From assembly GCA_021604525.1 (NCBI GenBank), contig BQJD01000002.1:178336-242335 (forward strand): a DNA stretch of 64,000 bases, given 5' to 3'. The stretch's first letter is position 1. Each line of letters starts with the position of its first letter. Both the position numbers and the translations under genes were made by a program. The notes under the pieces were generated by a model that was not told the DNA's origin, made no database searches, and was given only the letters and a program-made list of their open reading frames with translations. This DNA comes from a marine bacterium B5-7 (GTDB lineage Bacteria; Pseudomonadota; Gammaproteobacteria; Arenicellales; CAJQKF01). Below are positions 47,693 through 55,930 of the stretch, piece after piece.

Positions 47693-48535
47693 ATGATCGG
47701 CTCTCGCCCAATTGCACGCATTGTGTTGATGATGATCTTTGGCCTCGTATTCGCAGGAATGCTTCCGGGTATCAGCCGGGCTTGTGACCGCAACTCCGAT
47801 TGTCTGATTGGCAATCGCAGCTACCGGATCATTCTTCCGGAAGGTCATGACAACGTCACGTCCATTCCGGCGATAATCTTTGTCCATGGCTATCGGGGTA
47901 CCGCCGCCGGCGTGATGGGCAATGACAAGTTGACGAAAATGGCGACCCAGTCAGGATTCGCATTTATTGCCGTCCAAGCCGCCGGCCCCGAATGGAATAT
48001 TCCCAATATACCGAGTGGTGATGAACTGGCCGACATCGACGAACTGGCCTATTTCGACGCGGTTTCCGAAGAAATTTCCCGCAAATTCGCCATCGATCCA
48101 TCGCGTGTCATCGTCGCCGGTTTCTCGTCCGGAGCGATGATGGTTTGGTATCTTGCCTGCCATCGCGGGAATTCATACGCGGGTTTCGTTCCGATGTCAG
48201 GTACTTTCTGGGAGCCGCTGCCGACGACCTGCCCAACCATCCCCAGCAACCTGATCCACTATCACGGTAGACAAGACCCTGTTGTTCCCCTCGGTGGGCG
48301 CCAGATAAAGGATGCGCATCAAGGCGATGTGATGCAGGCAATCGAACTCGTTGCCGGGCTCAGCGACTACATGCCAGCAACGCCAGAGCAAGTGGACGGG
48401 GCAGAGTGTTCCCGACAGGTCGATGACAGGCACCGCATACTCGAACTATGCCTGTTCACCGGAAAGCACGAGATGAAGGTCGCCTATCTCGCACGAGCTA
48501 TGCGAGCCATCGAGGAATCAGGGTTCCATCAATAG
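47693..48535 (+). CDS. Secreted polyhydroxybutyrate-depolymerase-like esterase
   Basis: The 280-residue protein begins with a signal peptide (hydrophobic core about 8-25, cleavage before ACDRNSD). The alpha/beta hydrolase domain has the oxyanion HGYRGTAAG, nucleophile elbow GFSSGAMM (Ser near 142), Asp in HGRQDPVVP (about 203) and His in TGKHEMK (about 263). It matches the LpqC/poly(3-hydroxybutyrate) depolymerase family, members of which cleave polyesters, feruloyl esters or other exported substrates. True PHB degradation is not shown. Two Cys after the signal peptide may form a disulphide. Confidence 0.8.
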   Translation: MIGSRPIARIVLMMIFGLVFAGMLPGISRACDRNSDCLIGNRSYRIILPEGHDNVTSIPAIIFVHGYRGTAAGVMGNDKLTKMATQSGFAFIAVQAAGPEWNIPNIPSGDELADIDELAYFDAVSEEISRKFAIDPSRVIVAGFSSGAMMVWYLACHRGNSYAGFVPMSGTFWEPLPTTCPTIPSNLIHYHGRQDPVVPLGGRQIKDAHQGDVMQAIELVAGLSDYMPATPEQVDGAECSRQVDDRHRILELCLFTGKHEMKVAYLARAMRAIEESGFHQ

Positions 48536-48564
48536 TATGTTCCTCCTGATCGGGTCGGGGAAAA

Positions 48565-49620
48565 TCACATATAACTCACCCATGCCTGATACAAAATGCC
48601 GCTCGCAAGTGACCCGATCAGTGCGAGCACGATATACAGTGCAAAGACCGGACGTTTTACCAGTGCGAAGACCGCGATTGCCGCTGGCAACGACGTGACC
48701 CCACCCGCAACCAGGAATGCGAGGCCCGCACCGGGTGCCATCCCCTGCTCCACCAGACCTGAAACAAGCGGCAGGGCTGCGTAGCCATTGAGATAGGCAG
48801 GCACGCCCACAAGCGTAGCAGTAACAATCGGGCTGATGCCGTCACCCCCAAGTACGGAGGCAATCCAGTCTGCCGGCACATAAGCCAGCATCAGACTCTC
48901 CAGCAGGAATGCGAGGCTCAACCATTTCAGTAAAAACATCGTCGTGGAACGCGCCTCACGGACGAATTTCACGCGGCGGGTTTGCTCCTGCCAGAACCGC
49001 CATACCACTGGACCGGGTGACTTGACGGCGGAAGCACCGCAGCCGCCATTACCCACATCGGGCCGCAATGGATCTGCAAAATGGCCGAGTCTTGTGAGTG
49101 CAAAAGTAACGTAGCCACCGAATAGCCCGAGGCCAACGGCGGCTATGGTCTTCGCAACTGCAAACCCGAAACCGAGCAAGCCAGAAGTCAACACAAACAT
49201 CGAAGGGTCAATGACAGGTGATGCAAGCCAGAACGCCATGACGCCCGACAAAGGCACACCCATTGCCAATAATGCTGCGATCAATGGGATTACACCGCAC
49301 GAGCAAAAGGGTGACAAGCCGCCTAACGCCGCCGCGAAGACGATCATCAACACAGGTGAACCTGTGAATGCCCGCGCGACCAGATTATCAGCGCCACTTG
49401 CCGTTGCGTAGGCGGCTACTGCGATCGAAAGCAGAAGATACGGTGCCGTGTCGATCAAAGACCGTATCGTGAATAATGAACTTGCTACCCCCTGCTCTGG
49501 AGCCATCAGGAAAACCACCAGCAGAATCATGATGGTTATGAACCAGACGCGGTGCGTCATCCAGGTTTGGCGCATCATGTACAAGCTCAAGTTTTGAGCA
49601 CGCAGAATCATTTGTAACAT
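48565..49620 (-). CDS. ArsP-type permease
   Basis: The 351-residue inner-membrane protein has eight or more helices and the conserved SPFCSCGVIPL motif (about residues 103-113). This is the cysteine-bearing signature of ArsP-like permeases, some of which export trivalent organoarsenicals. A second family feature is GVPAYLNGYAALPLV in the C-terminal half. The gene lies 82 bases downstream of an arsR-type regulator on the same strand, which supports metal- or metalloid-linked control. Other substrates have been proposed for this family. The ATG at 49620 is preferred over a GTG ten codons earlier. Confidence 0.75.
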   Translation of the reverse strand: MLQMILRAQNLSLYMMRQTWMTHRVWFITIMILLVVFLMAPEQGVASSLFTIRSLIDTAPYLLLSIAVAAYATASGADNLVARAFTGSPVLMIVFAAALGGLSPFCSCGVIPLIAALLAMGVPLSGVMAFWLASPVIDPSMFVLTSGLLGFGFAVAKTIAAVGLGLFGGYVTFALTRLGHFADPLRPDVGNGGCGASAVKSPGPVVWRFWQEQTRRVKFVREARSTTMFLLKWLSLAFLLESLMLAYVPADWIASVLGGDGISPIVTATLVGVPAYLNGYAALPLVSGLVEQGMAPGAGLAFLVAGGVTSLPAAIAVFALVKRPVFALYIVLALIGSLASGILYQAWVSYM

Positions 49621-49702
49621 CGTTATATCCGGTTTTATGGTTATATTCACAAATAGTTAAGGCAAAATAACTCAGGCACAAAATAATTCATGTAGAAATA
49701 AA

Positions 49703-50023
49703 TCAGGCCGCGTTGTTTTTAGCTTCAACCCCGCTACAGCATTCATCCGATAGAAATGCCATCACCGTGTCCATGGCTTCGAAATCAGGCCTGTTGAAGA
49801 CCTCGCGACCCCGTTTCTCCTGCTTGATGAGCCCGGTCTGGACCAAGGCGCGCAGATGGTGGGCGAGTGTTGAGGCCGGAAGATCCAGGTGATCCCCTAT
49901 CTCACCGACATTCAGTCCGTCATACCCGCTTCGCACGAGCAACCTGTACACAGAAAGCCGTGCTTCATGACCAAGGGCTGCAAGCGCCCTGGCGACAGTT
50001 TTGTTATCAGAGTTCATAGTCAT
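49703..50023 (-). CDS. ArsR-family transcriptional regulator
   Basis: The 106-residue protein has a winged helix-turn-helix (about 10-85) with the recognition stretch LDLPASTLAHHLRALVQTGL. The family represses its own operon until a metal or metalloid binds. The usual ELCVC site in the DNA-binding helix is absent. The only thiols are a Cys-Cys pair near the C-terminus (DECCSG, residues about 95-100), which would be the inducer site. It probably controls the downstream permease gene. ATG 50023 or ATG 50017 are both possible. Confidence 0.85.
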   Translation of the reverse strand: MTMNSDNKTVARALAALGHEARLSVYRLLVRSGYDGLNVGEIGDHLDLPASTLAHHLRALVQTGLIKQEKRGREVFNRPDFEAMDTVMAFLSDECCSGVEAKNNAA

Positions 50024-50047
50024 AAATAACTATATTCCTAGTTTATT
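50024..50047. promoter_or_regulatory. Candidate ArsR operator
   Basis: AAATAACTA (50024-50032) and TAGTTTATT (50039-50047) form an imperfect inverted repeat (seven of nine positions) with a 6-bp centre, directly next to the arsR start codon. The AT-rich composition and position fit an autoregulatory ArsR site in this divergent region. Confidence 0.4.
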
Positions 50048-50110
50048 AGATATGTCAAGTTTGTATGTATGTTCAAGACAATAGGGTTTTAAAATCGATG
50101 ACATTATTTG

Positions 50111-50355
50111 ATGGATTTCTCAAAGGATATTGCAGTGATGGATAAGCCGGATGGCAGACCACCGGAACATGAAAAATATAGCCTTTTAAAACATCTCTCA
50201 ACAGCAACTCCAGACAATGATGAATACCCCATGATCCGTACAGCCTGTGCCCGACACTGGACTATTGAGGACTGTAAAGAACATGAGAAAATGGGATTTC
50301 ATGGGGGTTGGGCAAGTGCGCCGACCAACTGGAGGAGCTGGCACGCAGCCTGTAA
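50111..50355 (+). pseudogene. Remnant of an SRPBCC (AHSA1-type) gene, C-terminal part with a frameshift
   Basis: In frame from ATG 50111, the segment ARHWTIEDCKEHEKMGFHGGW (split here: ARHWTIEDC, KEHEKMGFHGGW) is the typical C-terminal end of small SRPBCC/AHSA1 proteins. Directly after it the frame shifts. Adding one G to the TGGG at 50309-50312 gives GKCADQLEELARSL and a stop at 50353-50355, which is the expected family ending. Upstream of about 50236 the sequence no longer matches the family, so most of the domain is gone. The unshifted frame runs on to 50398 and overlaps the VOC gene. ArsR, SRPBCC and VOC genes often occur together, which supports the reading. A sequencing error would explain the shift but not the missing N-terminus. 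Confidence 0.75.
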
Positions 50356-50385
50356 CCGTACATCCAGACAAATGAGGATATCGCA

Positions 50386-50805
50386 ATGCCTAAAATGATT
50401 TTTGTCAATCTGCCGGTGAAGGATCTCGCCGCCGCAATTCGCTTCTATGCGGCAATCGGCTGCGATAAGAACGAACAGTTTAGCAACGATGTTGCGGCCA
50501 TGATGGTCTGGTCGGACACCATCGCTTTCATGCTACTGACACATGACTACTTCTCGACTTTCACACCGAAATCGATTGCCAATGCACAAGAAACCAGCGA
50601 AGTGTTGATCGCCCTGTCGCGCGACAGCCGCGAAGAGGTGGATGCCATTACCGAGGCCGCAGCAGCGGCTGGTGGCAAAGCCGACATTCGTGAGCGTCAG
50701 GATATGGGTTTCATGTACTCACGCGCTTTCGAAGATCCTGACGGCCATGTGTTCGAGCCAATGTGGATGGATGTCGAGGCAGCGTTCTCCACAAAAGATG
50801 AGTAA
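50386..50805 (+). CDS. VOC (glyoxalase/bleomycin resistance) family protein
   Basis: The 139-residue protein shows the paired beta-alpha-beta-beta-beta modules of the VOC superfamily. It begins MIFVNLPVKDLAAAIRFY and ends with FEDPDGHVFEPMWMD, which supplies the last metal-ligand Glu. Members are metal-dependent lyases, isomerases or dioxygenases, and this subgroup is uncharacterised. The first strand lacks an obvious His ligand. It starts 30 bases after the end of the SRPBCC remnant and was probably its operon partner. Confidence 0.85.
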   Translation: MPKMIFVNLPVKDLAAAIRFYAAIGCDKNEQFSNDVAAMMVWSDTIAFMLLTHDYFSTFTPKSIANAQETSEVLIALSRDSREEVDAITEAAAAAGGKADIRERQDMGFMYSRAFEDPDGHVFEPMWMDVEAAFSTKDE

Positions 50806-50927
50806 ACGCCAAATCAAACAGACAATGTCAAAGCACTCGAGAATCTGGCGTTAAGGTTCGTGCCAGTTTGAACCGCTCGGCCCACACGTGAGTTGTTGAC
50901 TTTGCCTGGTCAGCAGAGAAGAAATAC

Positions 50928-51662
50928 ATGACACAGAATATTTATGACGAACCGGAATTCTTTGCTGGCTACAGTCAGCTTGAGCGGTCTGAACGCGGAC
51001 TTGATGGAGCACCGGAATGGCCAGCGATCCGCGATCTCATTCCCGATTTATCCGGCAAGGTGGTCGTCGATCTCGGCTGTGGCTTCGGTTGGTTCGCACG
51101 CTGGGCGCGTGAGGCCGGCGCTGCGCGGGTTCTGGCTCTGGATGTATCGGAAAATATGATCGCCCGCGCACGGCAGGATACTCACGACCCAGGTATCGAC
51201 TACCGGATAGCCGACCTCAACAGGCTTAGCTTGCCTGATGATGAATTCGATCTGGCCTACAGTTCACTCGCATTCCACTATATCGAGGATTTTGATCATC
51301 TGGTTGAGAATATCAGGCGTGGCCTGCGACCCAATGGCCAGTTGGTTTTCAGCATTGAACACCCCATTTACATGGCGCCGGAGGCACCAGGTTGGATCGA
51401 TCTCAATAGTCGAAAAACATGGCCGGTCAACCAATACCTCGTCGAGGGGCAACGCGTCATGAACTGGCTTGCCGATGGAGTGATCAAGTATCATAGAACC
51501 ATTGGAACGACGCTGAACAGCCTTATCCGGCGCGGTTTTGCTATTGATCATGTGTTGGAGTGGCGGCCTGTCGAGACCCAGATCCGTGACAAACCGGCAT
51601 TGACTGATGAGATGGAACGGCCGATGATCCTGGTTGTAAAGGCGCTAAGACTGGTACGTTAA
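50928..51662 (+). CDS. Class I SAM-dependent methyltransferase
   Basis: This 244-residue protein has the SAM-binding motif VVDLGCGFGWFARWA (about 46-60), ALDVSENMIARAR for the ribose-binding acidic residue (about 70-82) and LNRLSLPDDEFDLAYSSLAFHYI for motifs IV-V. It belongs to the UbiE-like Methyltransf_11 group. The C-terminal region with EHPIYMAPEAPGW is seen in a conserved uncharacterised subgroup. The methyl acceptor is unknown. It lies downstream of the VOC gene with a 122-base gap. Confidence 0.85.
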   Translation: MTQNIYDEPEFFAGYSQLERSERGLDGAPEWPAIRDLIPDLSGKVVVDLGCGFGWFARWAREAGAARVLALDVSENMIARARQDTHDPGIDYRIADLNRLSLPDDEFDLAYSSLAFHYIEDFDHLVENIRRGLRPNGQLVFSIEHPIYMAPEAPGWIDLNSRKTWPVNQYLVEGQRVMNWLADGVIKYHRTIGTTLNSLIRRGFAIDHVLEWRPVETQIRDKPALTDEMERPMILVVKALRLVR

Positions 51663-51975
51663 AGAATGATTCCGGGTATCAACTTTGTTCCCGTAAGCTG
51701 ACTCCCTGCAAGAACCCAAGAGAACGAATTTGACGATCACCGTATCGTGGGATGTACGCTGACTTGACATAAACAGCTTGATCTCTTGAGCCCGCCTGCA
51801 AGAGATATGCGGCACGGCCAATCGAGAAAATATTTCTTATAATCGGGCACTATTGAAAGATCATTGCGCAAATTCTTCGATTCATTCTTTATCACCAGTT
51901 ACATTCAATCCAACCGTTTTATATCGCGGTATTAATTATCGCGGTCAGCAGAGATTTTCATTCTAAGGACACAAC
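51663..51975 (+). promoter_or_regulatory. glcB upstream region with inverted repeat and -10 box
   Basis: This 313-base gap holds no gene. A perfect 8-bp inverted repeat with a 10-bp gap, ATCTCTTG (51781-51788) and CAAGAGAT (51799-51806), lies upstream of TATAAT (51838-51843). No good -35 is present at the right distance, which is common for activator-dependent promoters. The repeat would then sit at about -68 to -43 from the start site. Confidence 0.45.
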
Positions 51976-54159
51976 ATGGCAGCGAACAAAACCGCACGGG
52001 TAACTCATGGCTCTTTGCAAGTGGACGCCCAACTTGACGCCTTCGTCAATGACGAACTGTTACCGGCCAGCGATGTCGAGGCTGCCGACTTCTGGGCAGG
52101 CCTTGAATCCATCATCAACGAGCTCGGACCGAAAAACCGTCAACTCCTCGAAGAGCGCGACCAACTGCAGGCAGCCATCGATGCCTGGCACGTTGAGCGA
52201 CGCGGGAAGTCATTTGACCCCGCCGTTTACAAATCATTTCTAAGTGAAATAGGTTACCTTGAGAAACAGGGCAACAGCGTTGAGGTTAACCCCCGCAAAA
52301 TCGATACGGAGATAGCCAGCGTTGCCGGTCCGCAACTGGTTGTTCCGGTAGACAATGCCCGCTATGCGTTAAATGCTGCCAATGCCCGCTGGGGCAGTTT
52401 GTACGATGCGCTCTACGGCACCAATATCACTGCCGATGCCAACGGTTGCGGCCTGGGTGCTGGTTATAACCCGATACGCGGAGATGCCGTGGTAAGCCAG
52501 GTGCGTGATCTGCTTGATGCACACTTTCCATTGGAGTATGGCAGTCATCGCTGGGCAAGCAGTTATTCGATAAGCGGGGATTCTCTCACGGTAACCTTTG
52601 GTGATGGCCAAACCACCACCCTGATCCAGCCGGGCGATCTGGGCGGCTATCGCGGCGATCCGTCATCGCCCGAAGGTATCTTGCTGAGTAAACACGGGCT
52701 GCATCTTGAAATCGTCTTCGGCGACGACAACCCCATCGGTCGTCGAGATGCTGCCGGTATCGCCGACGTTCGCCTTGAATCCGCTTTAAGCGTGATTATG
52801 GATCTTGAAGATTCGGTTGCCTCCGTCGATGCCGAAGACAAGATTCGTGGATACCGCAACTGGTTGCAACTGATGCAAGGCACCCTCAAGGCGTCGTTTA
52901 CCAAAGGCAAGGCCAGCGTTAATCGTGAGTTGTCAGCAGATTTTCAATATCGCGCCGTTGACGGCAGTGAGGCGATCCTGCCAGGACGGAGTCTGATGCT
53001 GGTGCGTAATGCCGGCGGTCATCTACTGACTGATGCCGTTTTGTATGACGGCGAGCCCGTAGCCGAGACGTTTGTCGACGCCATGGTCACCGCACTGGCT
53101 GGCAAGCACGATCTCATCGGCACTGGTCCGTATAGAAACAGCCGCAGCGGTTCAATTTATATCGTCAAGCCCAAAATGCATGGTTCCAAAGAAGTCGCGC
53201 TGGCGGTGGAATTGTTTGCGAAAGTCGAGTCGATATTCGATCTTGATGCCAATACCCTGAAAATGGGTATCATGGACGAAGAACGACGCACCTCGATCAA
53301 TCTTGGCAACTGCATCGCCACCGCCCGTGATCGTTTGTTCTTCATCAACACCGGCTTCCTCGATCGTACCGGCGACGAGATCCATACCAGCATGGAAGCC
53401 GGTGCAGTTCTTCCCAAGGATGAAATGAAAGGCGCCACCTGGCTGAAGGCCTACGAGGATTCAAACGTCGATAACGGACTCGACTACGGCTTGTCCGGTC
53501 ATGCCCAGATCGGCAAGGGGATGTGGGCGATGCCGGACGAAATGCAGGCCATGATGAAGGCCAAGATCGGCCATCCGAAATCCGGCGCATCTACTGCCTG
53601 GGTACCCTCCCCCACTGCCGCAACGCTGCATGCCCTGCATTACCTCATGGTCGATGTCGCCGAGCGACAGGCGGAACTGGCATCACGCGATAAAGCCAGC
53701 GTCGATGACATCCTGACGCTACCGCTGATTCCCGACGGCCGCGAGTTGTCACGTTCCGAAATTGAGCGTGAACTGCAGAACAATGCCCAGGGCATTCTCG
53801 GTTATGTTGCCCGCTGGGTCGGTCAGGGCGTCGGTTGCTCCAAGGTCCCGGACATCAATAACATCGGCCTGATGGAAGATTGCGCCACACTCAGGATATC
53901 CAGCCAGCATATAGCCAACTGGTTGCATCACGGTATTCTTACGGAAGATGAAGTGCATGCCACCATGCAGCGTATGGCTGTCGTGGTGGATCGCCAGAAC
54001 GTCGGCGACCCCGCCTACTCGCCCATGGCACCAGACTTCGAAACCAGCATCCCATACAAAGCGGCGTTGGATCTCGCGTTAAAGGGTCGTGTACAGCCGA
54101 ACGGCTACACCGAGTTTATTTTGTATGACCGACGACGAGAAATGAAGTCAGCAAGCTGA
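51976..54159 (+). CDS. glcB: Malate synthase G
   Basis: The 727-residue enzyme condenses glyoxylate with acetyl-CoA to malate. The G type is identified by length (about 720 residues against about 530 for type A) and by the inserted N-terminal domain. Catalytic landmarks are IMDLEDSVASVDAEDK (about 274-289), KPKMHG (about 398-403), the metal-binding Glu and Asp region around GIMDEERRTS (about 430-439), and a C-terminal domain with the catalytic Asp segment. AAGGAC lies seven bases upstream of the ATG. No isocitrate lyase is in the window. Confidence 0.96.
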   Translation: MAANKTARVTHGSLQVDAQLDAFVNDELLPASDVEAADFWAGLESIINELGPKNRQLLEERDQLQAAIDAWHVERRGKSFDPAVYKSFLSEIGYLEKQGNSVEVNPRKIDTEIASVAGPQLVVPVDNARYALNAANARWGSLYDALYGTNITADANGCGLGAGYNPIRGDAVVSQVRDLLDAHFPLEYGSHRWASSYSISGDSLTVTFGDGQTTTLIQPGDLGGYRGDPSSPEGILLSKHGLHLEIVFGDDNPIGRRDAAGIADVRLESALSVIMDLEDSVASVDAEDKIRGYRNWLQLMQGTLKASFTKGKASVNRELSADFQYRAVDGSEAILPGRSLMLVRNAGGHLLTDAVLYDGEPVAETFVDAMVTALAGKHDLIGTGPYRNSRSGSIYIVKPKMHGSKEVALAVELFAKVESIFDLDANTLKMGIMDEERRTSINLGNCIATARDRLFFINTGFLDRTGDEIHTSMEAGAVLPKDEMKGATWLKAYEDSNVDNGLDYGLSGHAQIGKGMWAMPDEMQAMMKAKIGHPKSGASTAWVPSPTAATLHALHYLMVDVAERQAELASRDKASVDDILTLPLIPDGRELSRSEIERELQNNAQGILGYVARWVGQGVGCSKVPDINNIGLMEDCATLRISSQHIANWLHHGILTEDEVHATMQRMAVVVDRQNVGDPAYSPMAPDFETSIPYKAALDLALKGRVQPNGYTEFILYDRRREMKSAS

Positions 54160-54188
54160 ACCCGACCTTTGTATTGGTAGAAGTAAAA

Positions 54189-54247
54189 CTGCCACTTAAG
54201 TGAGTGGCAGCCAGGAATACGCCGCCGGTCTGCCTGACCTGGCGGCG
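54189..54247. terminator. Two tandem hairpins between convergent genes
   Basis: CTGCCACT (54189-54196) pairs with AGTGGCAG (54203-54210). CGCCGCCGGTC (54220-54230) pairs with GACCTGGCGGCG (54236-54247) with one bulged T. Neither is followed by a T-run, but the position between converging glcB and the outer-membrane-like gene suggests transcription ends here from both sides. Confidence 0.55.
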
Positions 54248-54281
54248 CAATTCCCGAACTAACACAATCCAATTCGTCGTG

Positions 54282-55388
54282 TTACTGGGATCCCCGACCC
54301 AGTATTACACGCAAGCCGGCTAATACGGCGTAATCCGTGCCTATGTCTTCGACATCGTCGTTGTCGAGAAACACCCTGCCCTGCACAAACCATTGGACAG
54401 TGTGGCCACCCCAATCCCATGCGTCACGTCCACCTTGCAGGTATACGTTCAAGTCGCGAGACTCGGAGGCATTAATATCCCAGACACCAATACCCGTCCC
54501 GATAAAACCACGTTCCCCGACACCGAAATCAACCCCAATGTCGGCAAACAGGCTCGACCACTTACTTTCATTTAAGTTAGCAGCGGCGCCTACCTCAAAC
54601 AATAAGTTATTACGGCTCTCGCCAAGTGGGATGAGGATGCCACCCAGCAGACCGGCGAGTCCAGAATCCTCGTCATGTATGCAGTTACATAGATCACGGG
54701 TACGGCTTTCCATCCCGATAAATGGACCGAAAAATGCGTTCACTCCCTCGTCCTTCGCCATGGCAACCGGTTCGGGGGCTGCCACGGGTGTCGGTGCGAT
54801 GACGGCGGCGGGTGCAGGCGGCACAGGCGCGGCCACAGTTTCCGATCCCGCAAAGGCAAGATTCATGCAGATCTTCGGTAGCGTGAAATGATACGTGGTG
54901 ATGTTGCCATCTTCTTCAAGAGATACCGCCACGTTATAGGATTCATAGTCGCGGGTGGTCTCAAGACACACCGGCGCGGTAGTTACGGCTACCTTGTTAC
55001 GACGCCAGGCGAGCCATTCAAAGTCATCACCGGGCTTAACTGATCCCTCTGTGATTCCTTCACCACGGGCAATGCTCTCGATCAAAGCATCGGCGACATG
55101 ATCAAGTCCTTGGTTAGCCAGCAACTGGCGAATATCGGACTCATACTTCACAAACTGGGATTGAAGCGTTTCAACTGAGTCAATGAATGTCCCTTCAGCA
55201 AACGATGTGTGGGTACCACCCAATCTCTGAATGCGATTTTCAACAGGGTATGTGGCACATTCGTCAGCAGCAAAGGCGGAGCCAGCCGACAGGAGCCCCA
55301 GCATCAGCAATATCAAAGCCTGATATCGCCTACAGTGGGACAAGCGTAACGAGTAACAACGATTCGCAAGGGTTGTTTGAATGGTCAT
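54282..55388 (-). CDS. Exported protein with a C-terminal outer-membrane-like beta domain
   Basis: I do not recognise this 368-residue protein. A signal peptide (core about 24-40, cleavage after AFAA) is followed by a soluble domain with several Cys (about 42-180) and a linker rich in Pro and Ala (about 183-212). The C-terminal domain begins FFGPFIGMESR, alternates hydrophobic and polar residues, and ends in strands such as YAVLAGLRVILG, as in small outer-membrane barrels. GAGGAAA seven bases upstream supports the ATG at 55388. It is convergent with glcB. Confidence 0.6.
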   Translation of the reverse strand: MTIQTTLANRCYSLRLSHCRRYQALILLMLGLLSAGSAFAADECATYPVENRIQRLGGTHTSFAEGTFIDSVETLQSQFVKYESDIRQLLANQGLDHVADALIESIARGEGITEGSVKPGDDFEWLAWRRNKVAVTTAPVCLETTRDYESYNVAVSLEEDGNITTYHFTLPKICMNLAFAGSETVAAPVPPAPAAVIAPTPVAAPEPVAMAKDEGVNAFFGPFIGMESRTRDLCNCIHDEDSGLAGLLGGILIPLGESRNNLLFEVGAAANLNESKWSSLFADIGVDFGVGERGFIGTGIGVWDINASESRDLNVYLQGGRDAWDWGGHTVQWFVQGRVFLDNDDVEDIGTDYAVLAGLRVILGRGSQ

Positions 55389-55930
55389 TTTTATTTCCTC
55401 GTCATGTTGTTCATATTACAAAGAATACACACCTGGCGCCGCGATGACATTAACTTATGATGCATACCACAATAAGCCATGCAATCGCCTCAATTATCGA
55501 CTACGGCAACGGTTCGGTTATTGGCATCGCAGCATCATTTGATATCAGTGTATAGAGTAACCAGCGTACCGACAACAGGCCTCGCTGTAGCCTTCGTTAC
55601 TGGCGCTACTGGATGTAAACAATCGGATTTACCTGGTATAAACTGACAGTGGATCCAGACCTTGCAGATAGACCGGATGAAATGCCACTTTGATAGGATT
55701 TGCGGCTGCATTTTCATGACCATCCGGCGAGAGCGGATATAGCTATACATACTTGTCTGATATTCACTTTGCCCACCCTATATGAGCTCGTTTGAAGTCT
55801 TGAACAGGACTACCAGCAGACTAAACGCAATAGAAATTGACACAACTACGATATAAAATCAGTTCGAAATACACTAGCGTATTAATTAATGCTCAGCGCT
55901 CAACACGTGCAACCAATTGAATAAAAAGTG
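55389..55930. other. Long intergenic region upstream of the bd oxidase genes
   Basis: These 542 bases contain no gene I can support. A 71-codon open frame on the minus strand (55535-55750) has no ribosome binding site and no recognisable features. TTGACA at 55837-55842 and TATAAA at 55852-55857 are only 9 bases apart and cannot be one promoter. No FNR-type TTGAT-N4-ATCAA box is visible. Confidence 0.5.

Noticed and set aside
50108..50398. Intact 96-residue gene in place of the SRPBCC remnant
   Set aside because: The frame after 50312 has no family match, overlaps the VOC gene, and adding one base restores the expected family C-terminus.
55535..55750. 71-codon minus-strand frame upstream of the bd oxidase genes
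   Set aside because: No ribosome binding site, no membrane helix or motif, and no partner. It is probably a chance frame in a long spacer.
55837..55857. TTGACA followed by TATAAA before cydA
   Set aside because: The two boxes are only 9 bases apart, far below the 16-18 needed for one sigma70 promoter.
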